A stretch of DNA of 9,887 bases from UBA288 sp050178135 (GTDB lineage: Archaea > Halobacteriota > Methanomicrobia > Methanomicrobiales > Methanospirillaceae), in assembly GCA_050178135.1 (NCBI GenBank), contig JBFXGJ010000057.1, positions 1 through 9,887 of the forward strand, read 5' to 3'. The notes beneath the pieces were generated by a model. It had not been told where the DNA came from. It worked only from the letters and a program-made list of their open reading frames with translations, and did no database searches. Shown here in pieces: positions 1 through 6,794 of the stretch (position 1 is its first letter; each line of letters opens with the position of its first letter). A program made the translations under genes and the position numbers.

Positions 1-81
1 CACCAGGTCCTCTGGGTTATCGGTCGCGAGCGCGATCCGGTTGCCAGCCATCGCGTAGCCCCGAGCCCGGTACCGCATCAA
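1..81 (-). pseudogene. Beta-helix protein 3'-end fragment A (continues past left edge)
   Basis: Read on the minus strand, this stretch encodes RYRARGYAMAGNRIA followed by an ATDNPEDLV segment. It is plainly homologous to the C-terminal part of the intact beta-helix protein at 7718-9073 and to the fragments near 982 and 1960. Nucleotide similarity stops near position 81. Upstream the same frame stays open, with unrelated sequence, up to the TAA stop of the HepT1 gene at 187-189, with no convincing start codon of its own. It is therefore a truncated piece joined to foreign sequence. The real 3' end lies outside the window, so how much of the C-terminus survives cannot be seen. Confidence 0.7.
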
Positions 82-186
82 CTCTTCTCCAAACTCCGGT
101 CGGGTCAACGAACTCGACCCACCCGGCGACTTCACCGGGAAGATGACGCCCCCGGGTCGGACGGGATCGGGGAGGGATGCTGCTGG

Positions 187-537
187 TTACCGGGAGTCCG
201 CTTCCTCGATCATGGATAAGATAGCGGCCCGGAGCCCCGGAAGGTCCTGCACCACCGTTTCCCAGACGATCGCGGTCGAAACGTGGAAGTACCCGTGGAC
301 CAGGCGGTCTCTCATCCGTGCCGAGGCCTGCCACGACACCTCTGGCCAGGCGTCGGTCAGGTCGGGAGGAAGGTGCTTCACCGCCTCGCCGATCACGAGA
401 AGGTTGTACAGGACCGCATCATGCACAGCCCGATCGCCTGCGAACGTATCGTACGTCATCCTGTCCGTGAGTTCGAGGATCGCGTCGATTGCGTCCGCGA
501 TATCGTGGAGAAAGAGGAGAGGCTCTCGTTCAGACAT
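187..537 (-). CDS. hepT: HEPN-domain toxin, HepT-like (DUF86), copy 1
   Basis: This 116-residue all-alpha protein has the length and pattern of HepT/DUF86 HEPN toxins. The RX4HXY motif is RDRLVHGY, with R76, H81 and Y83. In the characterised MntA-HepT family the Arg and His belong to the RNase active site, and the Tyr is the residue AMPylated by the MNT partner; that is family knowledge. The segment around residues 44-54 (YNLLVIGEAVK) is also typical. The start codon overlaps the end of the MntA1 gene by 8 bp (ATGTCTGA), so the two are surely co-translated. The role inferred is a toxic ribonuclease acting on cellular RNA in the cytoplasm and kept inactive by MntA1. No key residue is missing, so it looks functional. 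Confidence 0.93.
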   Translation of the reverse strand: MSEREPLLFLHDIADAIDAILELTDRMTYDTFAGDRAVHDAVLYNLLVIGEAVKHLPPDLTDAWPEVSWQASARMRDRLVHGYFHVSTAIVWETVVQDLPGLRAAILSMIEEADSR

Positions 538-823
538 AGACCGCCTCGGCGAGCACGCGCCGTTCGATCCGGGGGTGCAGACCGTCCGGCGTGGTCATGT
601 CGACAGCAACGCCCAATCGTTCGCTGATCATGTCTTCAAGGCGGCAGAACGCACTGAACGGCACCGGACGCTCGAGTTCTACGAGCAGGTCGACATCGGA
701 CTGCTCGGACTGCTCGTTTCGCGCATACGACCCGAAGAGGCCGAACCGTCGAACGCCGAAGAGGGGGACGGCCTCCGTCTTCAGGTCGCGCAGGATGGCG
801 ATCACTTCGTCCCGGGTCTTCAT
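530..823 (-). CDS. mntA: Minimal nucleotidyltransferase antitoxin, MntA-like, copy 1
   Basis: This 97-residue protein of the DNA polymerase beta-like nucleotidyltransferase fold has the signature GSX10DXD: G31-S32, D43 and D45, with a third acidic residue D75 in VAVDM. These residues hold ATP and metal. In the family the enzyme AMPylates a Tyr of the HEPN toxin to silence it. I chose the ATG at 823 because GAGGA lies six bases upstream and the GS motif then sits about 31 residues in, as in the second copy. A longer reading from 1012 has no family similarity and overlaps fragment B. The gene is first in a two-gene operon and overlaps HepT1 by 8 bp. It runs divergently from MntA2, with fragment B between them. 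Confidence 0.93.
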   Translation of the reverse strand: MKTRDEVIAILRDLKTEAVPLFGVRRFGLFGSYARNEQSEQSDVDLLVELERPVPFSAFCRLEDMISERLGVAVDMTTPDGLHPRIERRVLAEAVYV

Positions 824-981
824 GGTTCTTCCTCTGCCAGATGTAGGCGGGAGAAGGTATTGAGCGTTTCCAGCGAACGTCCCCTTTCGTGCCGGCGTTC
901 CGTCCTCAGGTGTCGGGTGGGGGCAGACGAGCCTGCAAGGGGGACGCAGCGCACCCACGGAACGGACGGCTGCAGCCGGGA

Positions 982-1240
982 TCATCCCCCCATCGCCGGC
1001 ACCGGCGGGCACCGCTCGACCGTCAGCCCGCCCAGGTCCACCGTCCCTCGTGACGGCGGGTGCACCTCGATCAGGTCCGCGTCATTGTCCGTCACGATCG
1101 CGATCCGGTTGCCGGCCATCGCGTACCCTCTTGCCAGGTACCGCTTCAGGTCCTCGACGTGCGACGGCGCGTCCACGTACTCCAGCCGCTCCGTGATGCC
1201 GAGCAGCACCGGCCGGTTTCGGCGAGGATCACCTTGATGC
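982..1240 (-). pseudogene. Beta-helix protein 3'-end fragment B
   Basis: The last 75 codons (from about 1209 to the TGA at 982-984) match the C-terminus of the intact beta-helix protein almost residue for residue, including the segments ITERLEYVDAPSH and VEVHPPSRGTVDLGG. Homology can be followed at the DNA level to roughly 1240, but near 1212-1220 the fragment is four bases shorter than the parent. That shifts the frame and separates the upstream remnant. The core of the protein is absent and there is no ribosome binding site. It is a truncated copy lying in the same orientation as the other copies, between the two MNT/HEPN operons. Confidence 0.85.
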
Positions 1241-1263
1241 TTCAGGAGACACGAGTACGGTTG

Positions 1264-1277
1264 TGGAACTGGTTCCA
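1264..1277. promoter_or_regulatory. Short inverted repeat just before MntA2 start
   Basis: TGGAAC and GTTCCA form perfect 6-bp arms with a 2-bp spacer, ending three bases before the ATG at 1281. MNT/HEPN operons are often autoregulated, so this could be an operator or a small hairpin over the ribosome binding site. It is short enough to occur by chance, and it would lie inside the coding region if translation began at the GTG at 1263. Confidence 0.25.
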
Positions 1278-1280
1278 GAG

Positions 1281-1586
1281 ATGGCCGAGGCCTTCTCCCC
1301 GCTGACCGACAGCGATGCCTGTAGACGCATCGTCGCGATCCTCGAGCCGTACGGCGTCCGCCGGATTGCGCTCTTCGGCTCCCGGGCCCGCGGCGACCAT
1401 CGCCCGGGCTCGGATCTCGACCTGCTGGTCCGGTTCGAGAGGGCGCCGTCGCTCCTCCGGCTCGGGGAGCTCGAAGAGCGCCTGGGCGAGGCCCTCGGCA
1501 TGCGCGTCGATCTCGTCACCGAGCGCTCGCTCAGCCCATACATCCGCGATACCGTCCTCCGCGAGGCGCGGGTGATCTACGGATGA
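1281..1586 (+). CDS. mntA: Minimal nucleotidyltransferase antitoxin, MntA-like, copy 2
   Basis: Counting from the ATG at 1281 this is a 101-residue MNT protein with an intact GSX10DXD signature (GSRARGDHRPGSDLD) and a third Asp in the MRVDL segment. The expected activity is AMP transfer from ATP to the paired HEPN toxin. An in-frame GTG at 1263 would add six residues. I prefer 1281 because it places the GS motif at residue 33, close to copy 1 (31), but neither start has a strong ribosome binding site: AGGAG lies 14 bases before the GTG. The 3' end overlaps HepT2 by four bases (ATGA). The protein is clearly homologous to MntA1 but not a recent duplicate, since the sequences differ throughout outside the motifs. 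Confidence 0.92.
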   Translation: MAEAFSPLTDSDACRRIVAILEPYGVRRIALFGSRARGDHRPGSDLDLLVRFERAPSLLRLGELEERLGEALGMRVDLVTERSLSPYIRDTVLREARVIYG

Positions 1587-1930
1587 CGAAGAGCGATGCC
1601 GTCTACCTCCGCCACGTCCTCGACGCCTGTGCGACGCTGGTCGAGGTGCGAGACCGGGCCGGTTCCGCCAGCGGGCTCGAGGCGCTCCCCGTCGAGCGGG
1701 CGGCGGCAGAACGGCTCCTGACCGTGATCGGCGAGGCGGCGAAGAACGTCTCGCCCGGGTTCCGGGCGCTCCACCCCGAGATCCCGTGGAAGGGGATGGC
1801 CGGCCTTCGCGACCGCCTGGTCCACCACTACTTCGGCGTGGACTACGAGGCGGTCTGGGCCACGATCATCGATGACCTGCCCGGGATGGAGGTGCAGGTC
1901 CGGGCCGCCCTTGAGGCCGCCGATACCTGA
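1583..1930 (+). CDS. hepT: HEPN-domain toxin, HepT-like (DUF86), copy 2
   Basis: This 115-residue HEPN protein has the RX4HXY motif as RDRLVHHY (R76, H81, Y83), at the same numbering as copy 1, and the conserved LTVIGEAAKNV segment. It should be an RNase toxin neutralised by AMPylation of the motif tyrosine by MntA2. Translation is coupled to MntA2 through an ATGA overlap. Its stop lies only 29 bp before the end of the oppositely oriented beta-helix fragment C. All motif residues are present and the frame is intact, so the pair is probably functional. It differs from HepT1 along most of its length, suggesting independent acquisition or an old divergence. Confidence 0.92.
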   Translation: MTKSDAVYLRHVLDACATLVEVRDRAGSASGLEALPVERAAAERLLTVIGEAAKNVSPGFRALHPEIPWKGMAGLRDRLVHHYFGVDYEAVWATIIDDLPGMEVQVRAALEAADT

Positions 1931-1959
1931 ACGGCGTCCTGGCCGGTTGCCGAGGATGC

Positions 1960-2406
1960 TCACATCCCCATCACCGGCGCCGGCGGGCACCGCTCGACCG
2001 TCAGCCCGCCCAGGTCAACCTTCCCTCGCGACGGCGGGTGCACCTCGACCAGGTCCTCCGGGTGGTCCGTCACGACCGCGATCCGGTTGCCGGCCATCGC
2101 GTAGCCCCGCGCCCGGTACCGCTTCAGGTCCTTGACGTGCGACGGTGCGTCGACGGACTCCAGCCGCTCGGCGATTCCCAGCAGCACCGGCCGGCCCGTG
2201 CCGGCGAAGTTCACGATTGCGATCCCGACGTCGGCGTTGTTCCCGACCATCTGCAGCGCCCGACTCGTCGCACCGTCCAAGACGAAACCTTTCACCTTCG
2301 CTCGTTCGCCATCATACTCCACCACCAGCCTGTAGGCCGAGCCCGTGTCAGAACAATCTACAAGAGCCAGACCGCCGGCCTCCTGGTTCTTGCAGAGGAA
2401 GCCGGC
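1960..2406 (-). pseudogene. Beta-helix protein 3'-end fragment C (148 intact codons)
   Basis: This segment carries 148 in-frame codons homologous to residues about 304-451 of the intact beta-helix protein, beginning at AGFLCKNQEAGG and ending at the natural C-terminus (ERCPPAP plus three residues, TGA at 1960-1962). The frame has no stop or frameshift, although many substitutions separate it from the parent. Upstream of 2406 the similarity ends abruptly, while the frame stays open into unrelated sequence as far as 2784. That extension does not resemble the missing part of the parent. There is no convincing start or ribosome binding site at the join, so I read it as a truncated copy rather than an expressed gene. 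Confidence 0.85.
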
Positions 2407-2911
2407 GGTAGCCCTTCCGATCCGCGTGCTCCGCCTCCGAAGCACAGTCCTCCAGGCCAGCCCACGCATCCCGGACCACGGATCTGCTCGACCATCAACA
2501 TGATTCAACTGCCTCCAGTCTGACCCAGGTGATAAAGAGCCACACGTCCTCTCTGCCGGTCGGCGATATCGTGCAAACAGGAGTGGCCAGTTTTTTCTAC
2601 CGTGAGTGACGGAACCTGGCTGGATCTTCAGAATGCCGGCCCTGGACCGAACAATAGCGACGTCGCGGCACCGCTCCTCGCGCCCCTCCTCCTGGACCGT
2701 GGATGGTCGATCGGAGTTTCGCACATTCCGTCCCGTTGGCCCTGACCGCCCAGAGGTGCGTCTTCCGGTTCGATCAACTCCCACTGTTCATCGGGGAGCG
2801 GTGCGATCACCATTGAAGAACGTGTTGCACCGAATGCCACTCAGATGTCGGTTATACGCGAATGTAGCCAGAAGCGGAGAAAAAGGGAAGGGAGACCAGT
2901 CAGGGAATGAA
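2407..2911. other. Gene-poor stretch between fragment C and TPR gene
   Basis: About 500 bp separate fragment C from the stop codon of the TPR gene. Open frames here lack family similarity, ribosome binding sites and coding character, apart from a possible transposase N-terminal relic around 2745-2813. A run of five T on the minus strand (positions 2884-2880), about 28 bases past the TPR stop, could serve as a U-rich archaeal terminator, but it is short. I see no RNA gene or attachment-site-like duplication. Confidence 0.4.
2745..2813 (-). pseudogene. Possible IS5-type transposase N-terminal relic
   Basis: From the ATG at 2813 the minus strand encodes MVIAPLPDEQWELIEP. The segment LPDEQWELIEP matches the usual beginning of IS5-family transposases, where L-x-D-E-Q-W-x-L-I-x-P opens the protein. 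After about 23 residues the similarity fades and none of the catalytic DDE region follows. No terminal inverted repeats were found by eye. It would be a heavily truncated insertion-sequence scar. The motif is short, so a chance match cannot be excluded. Confidence 0.35.
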
Positions 2912-5900
2912 TCACGAAGCATTCAAGAGGCCTTTCTTACTCAGGAGAATCACCTGGTAATCGAGTGAATCCTGCAATCCTTCAGTCAACCCGTTCTCCC
3001 TGCAGACGCGTTCCCGCTCCTTGAAGATCGCCATCGCATCATCAAGGTTCCCCTGCGCACCAAGCATCAGACCCTGTTCGCGCAGGGCATCCTGCACTCC
3101 TTCCATCAACCCGTTCTCTCTGCAGACGCGTTCCCGTTCCTTGAAGATCGCGATCGCACCGTCCAGATCCTTCTGGGTCCGGAGAATCAGTCCCTGGTGT
3201 CTCAGGGCGTCCTGCAGACCTTCGATCAACCCGTTCTCTCTGCAAACGCGTTCGCGTTCCCGTGCGAGAGCCAACGGACCATCGAGGTCGCCCTGCGCAC
3301 CAAGATAGAGACACTGTTCTCGCAGGACGTCCGCCAGGGCTTCCATCAACCCGTGCTCTCTGCAGATGCGTTCACGTTCCCTCGAGAGGGCCAGAGCGCC
3401 GTCCAGATCCTTCCTGGAACCAAGAATCAGCCCCTGTTCTTGCAGGGAATCCAGTAGGGGTTCCATCAACCCATGCTCTCTGCAGATCCGTTCCTGCTCC
3501 TTGATGATCGCCAATGACCCATCGACGTCCCCCTGCCTGGTGAGAACAAGCACCTGGTCTCCGAGAGAAGCCAGCAGGGGTTCGATCAACCCGTGCTCTC
3601 TGCAGACGCGTTCGCGTTCCTTGAAGACCGTCATCGCACCATCGAGATCGCCTTGAAAACGGCGTGTATGTCCCAGGTCTCTCAGGGCATCCTGCAATTC
3701 TTCATACAATTCATTCTCTCTGCAGAGACGCTCTCGCTCCATGAAGATTATCAACGCACCATCCAGGTCATCCTGAGCACCGAGAATGCGTCCCAGTTCT
3801 CGTAAGGAATCCTGCAACGCTTCCTTCAGACCGTTCTCTCTGCAGATGCGTTCTCGTTCCCGGGAGAGTGCCAGCGCTCCAGCAAGATCGTTTCTCAGAC
3901 GGAGGGTGCTGCACTGGCACTGTAAGCTATCCTGCAGGCCTTCGATCAACCCGTTCTCTCTGCAGACATGTTCTCGTTCCCTGAAGGCCGCCATCGCCCC
4001 GTCACCGTCGCCCTGCAACTCAAGAATTCGTCCCTGGAAATCGAGAGAGTCCTGCAGGCCCTCCATAAACTTATTCTCTCTGCAGACGTGTTCTCGTTCT
4101 CTGGCTGATTGTAACGATCCTTCGAGGTCGCCCTGCGCACCCAGCGTGTTCACCTGTTGTCGCAGGGCATCCTGCAGTTCTTCATGCAGTCCGTTCTCTC
4201 GACAGATGCGTTCCCGTTCCCTGAAGGCCGCCAATGACCCGGCAAAGTCATCCTGAGCACCAAGAACCATCCCCTGTTGTCGCAGGGAAGCCTGCAACTC
4301 TTCATTCAATCCGTTCTCTCTACAGATCCGGGCCTGTGCTTTGAGGAGGTCGAGCGCACGGTCACGATCGCCCTTATTCAGGAGAACGAGCGCCTGGTTC
4401 CCCAGGGAACTCTGCCAGTGCAAAAATAGGCGGTTGGCCCTGGAGACCTGTTCCTGTTCCTGCCAGCAGGCCAGAGCCGCATCCAATTCGTGCCGATCGT
4501 AGAGGATGCACCCCTGGAATCCGAGAGCGTTTGATAGATCGTCGTTTGACCCGATCGCTCGTGAGATCTCCTCCTGTCGCTTGAATATTTGAAATGCCTG
4601 GTCGCGATCCCCTCGTTGTTCGAGCAGGCGTCCCTGAAACCCGAGCGAGGTCGCCAAACCGCCCCGGTATCCGTGGTCAACACAGAGCTGCTCCTGGTGC
4701 TGTAACAGAGCCATGGCGCCGTCAGGATCGCCCTTCTCCGCGAGAACGATTCCCTGATTCCCGAGAGCAATCTGTAAACCGTCGTGAAGGCCGTGGTCAC
4801 GACAGACCTGTGCCTGGTGGTGAAACAGGGCCATGGCTCCATCCAGATCATGACGGTTCCATGCCACCATCCCCTGCTGGCCGAGCGCTTTCTGTAACCC
4901 ATCGAACGATCGGCACTCCGTGCACAGGCGTTCCTGTGCTTTGAAGAGCGCCATCGCTCCATTAAGGTCGTTCTGTGTCTGGAGAATGTCTCCCTGGAGG
5001 GCGAGGGATTCCTGCACATCATCTGTGAATCCTCCTTCCCGGGCGATGCGTTCTCGTTCCGTGTAGAGCGCCATGGCGCCATCAAGGTCGCCCTGAAACT
5101 CAAGGAGACGCCCTCGACAGAGGAGGTTGCTCAACAACCCTTCGTTCGATCCGATCTCTATGCAGATACGCTCCTGCTCGCTGTACAGAGCCAGTGCTCC
5201 GTCCATATCGCCTTTTCTAAAAAGAATCCATCCCTGGAACCCGAGGGATAGCTGCAGTCCTTCGAGTAGGTTATGGTCTCTGCAGATCTGCTCCTGTTTT
5301 TTATGCAGGGCCAGGGCCCCATCCAGATCGAAACGATCGCGCGTGATGGTGCCCTGTAGTGAGTAGGATTTCTGCAACCAGTCGTGGAGTCCATGCTCTT
5401 CGCAGAGACGTTCCTGTTCCTGTACCAGGGTGAACGCCTCGTTCAAGTCTCCTCGTAGATAGTGAATCCGCCCGAGCTGGTACAGGGACTTCTGCAGGCA
5501 ATCGGTGGAATTACTCTCCCTGCATCGGCGCTCGAGCTCCACGAACAGGGGCAGTGCGCTATCGATATCCCCTGTTTTCTGATAGATGAAGCCGATCTGT
5601 TCCAGAAGGATGGCGTCGTATCGTGCGGGGGCGTCAACGATCGGTTTGTACACCGTCTGAATGCGAAGCGGGGTTGTTTTTTCTACATACGACCAGATTT
5701 CCAGCAGTTTTTCCTGTTTCTGCCGGCTGATGCCCTCGAGGAATCGGGGATTTTGAAGCAGATCGGCGAGCTCATCGATCCGGTTCGAATGAACGAGGTG
5801 ACGGGGGAGGGTGTCCAGGCAGTCCTCCGAGACTACCCTGGTTTCATCGCGGATCTCCTGGAGGCACGCCTCTGCAACCCGGCAGTCACCGTTCTCCGGC

Positions 5901-6139
5901 ACGACTTCGACCGGGTTCGCCATCGCTTCGTCGGGATCCGTCATGGATTCATCGTCCAATAATTGCCATTGGATTAAACAATGGCGATAAAGATAATGCT
6001 GATCCCGTTCCTGCCTCGTGAGCGGAACAGGGATGCTGACCACCCGGTACGATGTCCGTCGATAGAGATCGGACGCCGCAAGCAGGATGACGATCGGTCC
6101 CGGAGGTCCATGACTGAAAAATGTCCGTTGTCGGCACAC
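2912..6139 (-). CDS. Giant TPR-repeat protein with STAND/NPHP3-like linker, no NTPase
   Basis: This is a 1075-residue protein. Residues 1-100 have no recognisable fold. Residues about 108-172 (LPRHLV, ELADLLQNPRFLE, LLEIWSYVEKTTPLRI) resemble the helical linker that joins the NTPase to the repeats in STAND/nephrocystin-3-like proteins. That resemblance is from memory of the family, not a search. Residues 179-1058 are 22 exact 40-residue TPR-like units with consensus LxxQGxxLxxxGDLDGAxAxFxERERxCRENGLxxxLQDx, followed by a 17-residue half unit. No Walker motifs, signal peptide or membrane segments are present. It is probably a cytoplasmic scaffold or sensor. The GTG start at 6139 lies 12 bp after the zeta-like gene and lacks a Shine-Dalgarno; alternatives are GTG 6043 and ATG 5944. 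A TATA-like GATATAG lies just upstream, around 6150-6144. Confidence 0.88.
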   Translation of the reverse strand: MCRQRTFFSHGPPGPIVILLAASDLYRRTSYRVVSIPVPLTRQERDQHYLYRHCLIQWQLLDDESMTDPDEAMANPVEVVPENGDCRVAEACLQEIRDETRVVSEDCLDTLPRHLVHSNRIDELADLLQNPRFLEGISRQKQEKLLEIWSYVEKTTPLRIQTVYKPIVDAPARYDAILLEQIGFIYQKTGDIDSALPLFVELERRCRESNSTDCLQKSLYQLGRIHYLRGDLNEAFTLVQEQERLCEEHGLHDWLQKSYSLQGTITRDRFDLDGALALHKKQEQICRDHNLLEGLQLSLGFQGWILFRKGDMDGALALYSEQERICIEIGSNEGLLSNLLCRGRLLEFQGDLDGAMALYTERERIAREGGFTDDVQESLALQGDILQTQNDLNGAMALFKAQERLCTECRSFDGLQKALGQQGMVAWNRHDLDGAMALFHHQAQVCRDHGLHDGLQIALGNQGIVLAEKGDPDGAMALLQHQEQLCVDHGYRGGLATSLGFQGRLLEQRGDRDQAFQIFKRQEEISRAIGSNDDLSNALGFQGCILYDRHELDAALACWQEQEQVSRANRLFLHWQSSLGNQALVLLNKGDRDRALDLLKAQARICRENGLNEELQASLRQQGMVLGAQDDFAGSLAAFRERERICRENGLHEELQDALRQQVNTLGAQGDLEGSLQSAREREHVCRENKFMEGLQDSLDFQGRILELQGDGDGAMAAFREREHVCRENGLIEGLQDSLQCQCSTLRLRNDLAGALALSRERERICRENGLKEALQDSLRELGRILGAQDDLDGALIIFMERERLCRENELYEELQDALRDLGHTRRFQGDLDGAMTVFKERERVCREHGLIEPLLASLGDQVLVLTRQGDVDGSLAIIKEQERICREHGLMEPLLDSLQEQGLILGSRKDLDGALALSRERERICREHGLMEALADVLREQCLYLGAQGDLDGPLALARERERVCRENGLIEGLQDALRHQGLILRTQKDLDGAIAIFKERERVCRENGLMEGVQDALREQGLMLGAQGNLDDAMAIFKERERVCRENGLTEGLQDSLDYQVILLSKKGLLNAS
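2966..5605 (-). repeat. 22 tandem 120-bp coding repeats (40-aa TPR units)
   Basis: The array is exactly 2640 bp, that is 22 units of 120 bp with no insertion or deletion anywhere. Units from about 2966 to 4330 are similar at the DNA level (most share CTCTCTGCAG at the same phase), whereas units from about 4400 to 5605 agree mainly at protein level. The recent amplification or homogenisation therefore lies at the 3' end of the gene. It is a protein-coding repeat, not a CRISPR: there are no unique spacers and the period is continuous. Confidence 0.95.
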
Positions 6140-6151
6140 TCTCTATATCGT

Positions 6152-6760
6152 TTACTGGTGGTCTATCGTCATGATGACTGCGTCCAGTAACGGGTTTATT
6201 CCGGCATTTGTATGAATCAGTGGTTCTCCTCCCTGTTTCACGGCAACCAGGACCGGGCTGCCATCCCTGCCTGAATTGTCATAAGCAATGAACGTGTCAC
6301 TACGCCGGGCGAACCAGACGGCCTGTTCGTGCGACGACTGGTGACGCTTGATCGCTTTTTGGGGATCCACATCGTGGCCTCCCTTTCGGACACGCACGCT
6401 CACCCGTGCCGGCGACAGTTCTCTGGGAAAGAGTGAGATATACACCAGGCCGATCCGAAAGCCACTTGATCTGGCTTCCAGGACGTCATCCCGGTACTTG
6501 TCGGACGAGAGGACCGTCTCGACCAGGAACGACGCTCCGGATCGAATGCAGGCAGCCACCTCGGCATCGATCTGCTGGGCAGCCATCAGGTTTACCTCCG
6601 GCAGACTTTTTCCGGGACACTTAGGAAGAAGCATCTGCGTTCGGTCGTCCGCATTCAATTTCACGAGATTGTTGTGTCCTAAAATTTCGAGGAATTCTCT
6701 CGTAAAACTGGTCTTCCCTGCTCCGTTGGGACCCCCAACGATCCACATCCAACGGGTCAT
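6152..6760 (-). CDS. Zeta-toxin-like P-loop kinase (COG4185 type)
   Basis: This 202-residue P-loop kinase has Walker A GPNGAGKT at residues 10-17 (K16), an NADDR motif at 36-40, FLVETVLSS at 78-86 (the zeta-type F-x-x-E-T-x-L-S element), the RVRKGGHDV element at 123-131 and YDNS at 160-163. This order is that of the COG4185 zeta-like group. Zeta toxins phosphorylate UDP-N-acetylglucosamine and related UDP-sugars; the substrate of this archaeal-type member is unknown. I chose the ATG at 6760 because a perfect AGGAGG lies eight bases upstream and it places the P-loop at the N-terminus. ATG 6802 would overlap the upstream 63-aa gene by 8 bp. It lies between the putative antitoxin and the TPR gene on the same strand. 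Confidence 0.88.
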   Translation of the reverse strand: MTRWMWIVGGPNGAGKTSFTREFLEILGHNNLVKLNADDRTQMLLPKCPGKSLPEVNLMAAQQIDAEVAACIRSGASFLVETVLSSDKYRDDVLEARSSGFRIGLVYISLFPRELSPARVSVRVRKGGHDVDPQKAIKRHQSSHEQAVWFARRSDTFIAYDNSGRDGSPVLVAVKQGGEPLIHTNAGINPLLDAVIMTIDHQ

Positions 6761-6794
6761 GTCGTCTCCCTCCTGTACGGAACCACGATCACGA

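Larger units (their letters stand above)
824..1280. other. Intergenic region between two divergent TA operons, carrying fragment B
   Basis: The two MNT/HEPN operons point away from each other here, so both promoters should lie in this stretch or within fragment B. The part from 824 to 981 holds no gene I can support. I see a Shine-Dalgarno-like GAGGA just before the MntA1 start, but no clear archaeal TATA box or strong palindrome. The remainder is the beta-helix remnant described separately. Confidence 0.5.

Noticed and set aside
824..1012. Longer start for MntA1 at 1012
   Set aside because: The extra 63 residues are antisense to fragment B and lack similarity to the family, and a ribosome binding site precedes ATG 823.
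143..1237. Long plus-strand open frame of 364 codons
   Set aside because: It lies antisense to HepT1, MntA1 and fragment B, which have clear family motifs. Its translation is Arg/Ser-rich without any domain, the usual product of a high-GC complementary strand.
2407..2784. N-terminal 126-codon extension of fragment C as a chimeric gene
   Set aside because: The frame is open, but the translation has no family similarity, does not match the missing part of the beta-helix protein, and lacks a credible ribosome binding site.
2966..5605. Regular 120-bp repetition as a CRISPR or non-coding satellite
   Set aside because: The period is continuous with no unique spacers, and every unit translates in one frame to a TPR-like unit with conserved GDLDGA and ERxC positions.
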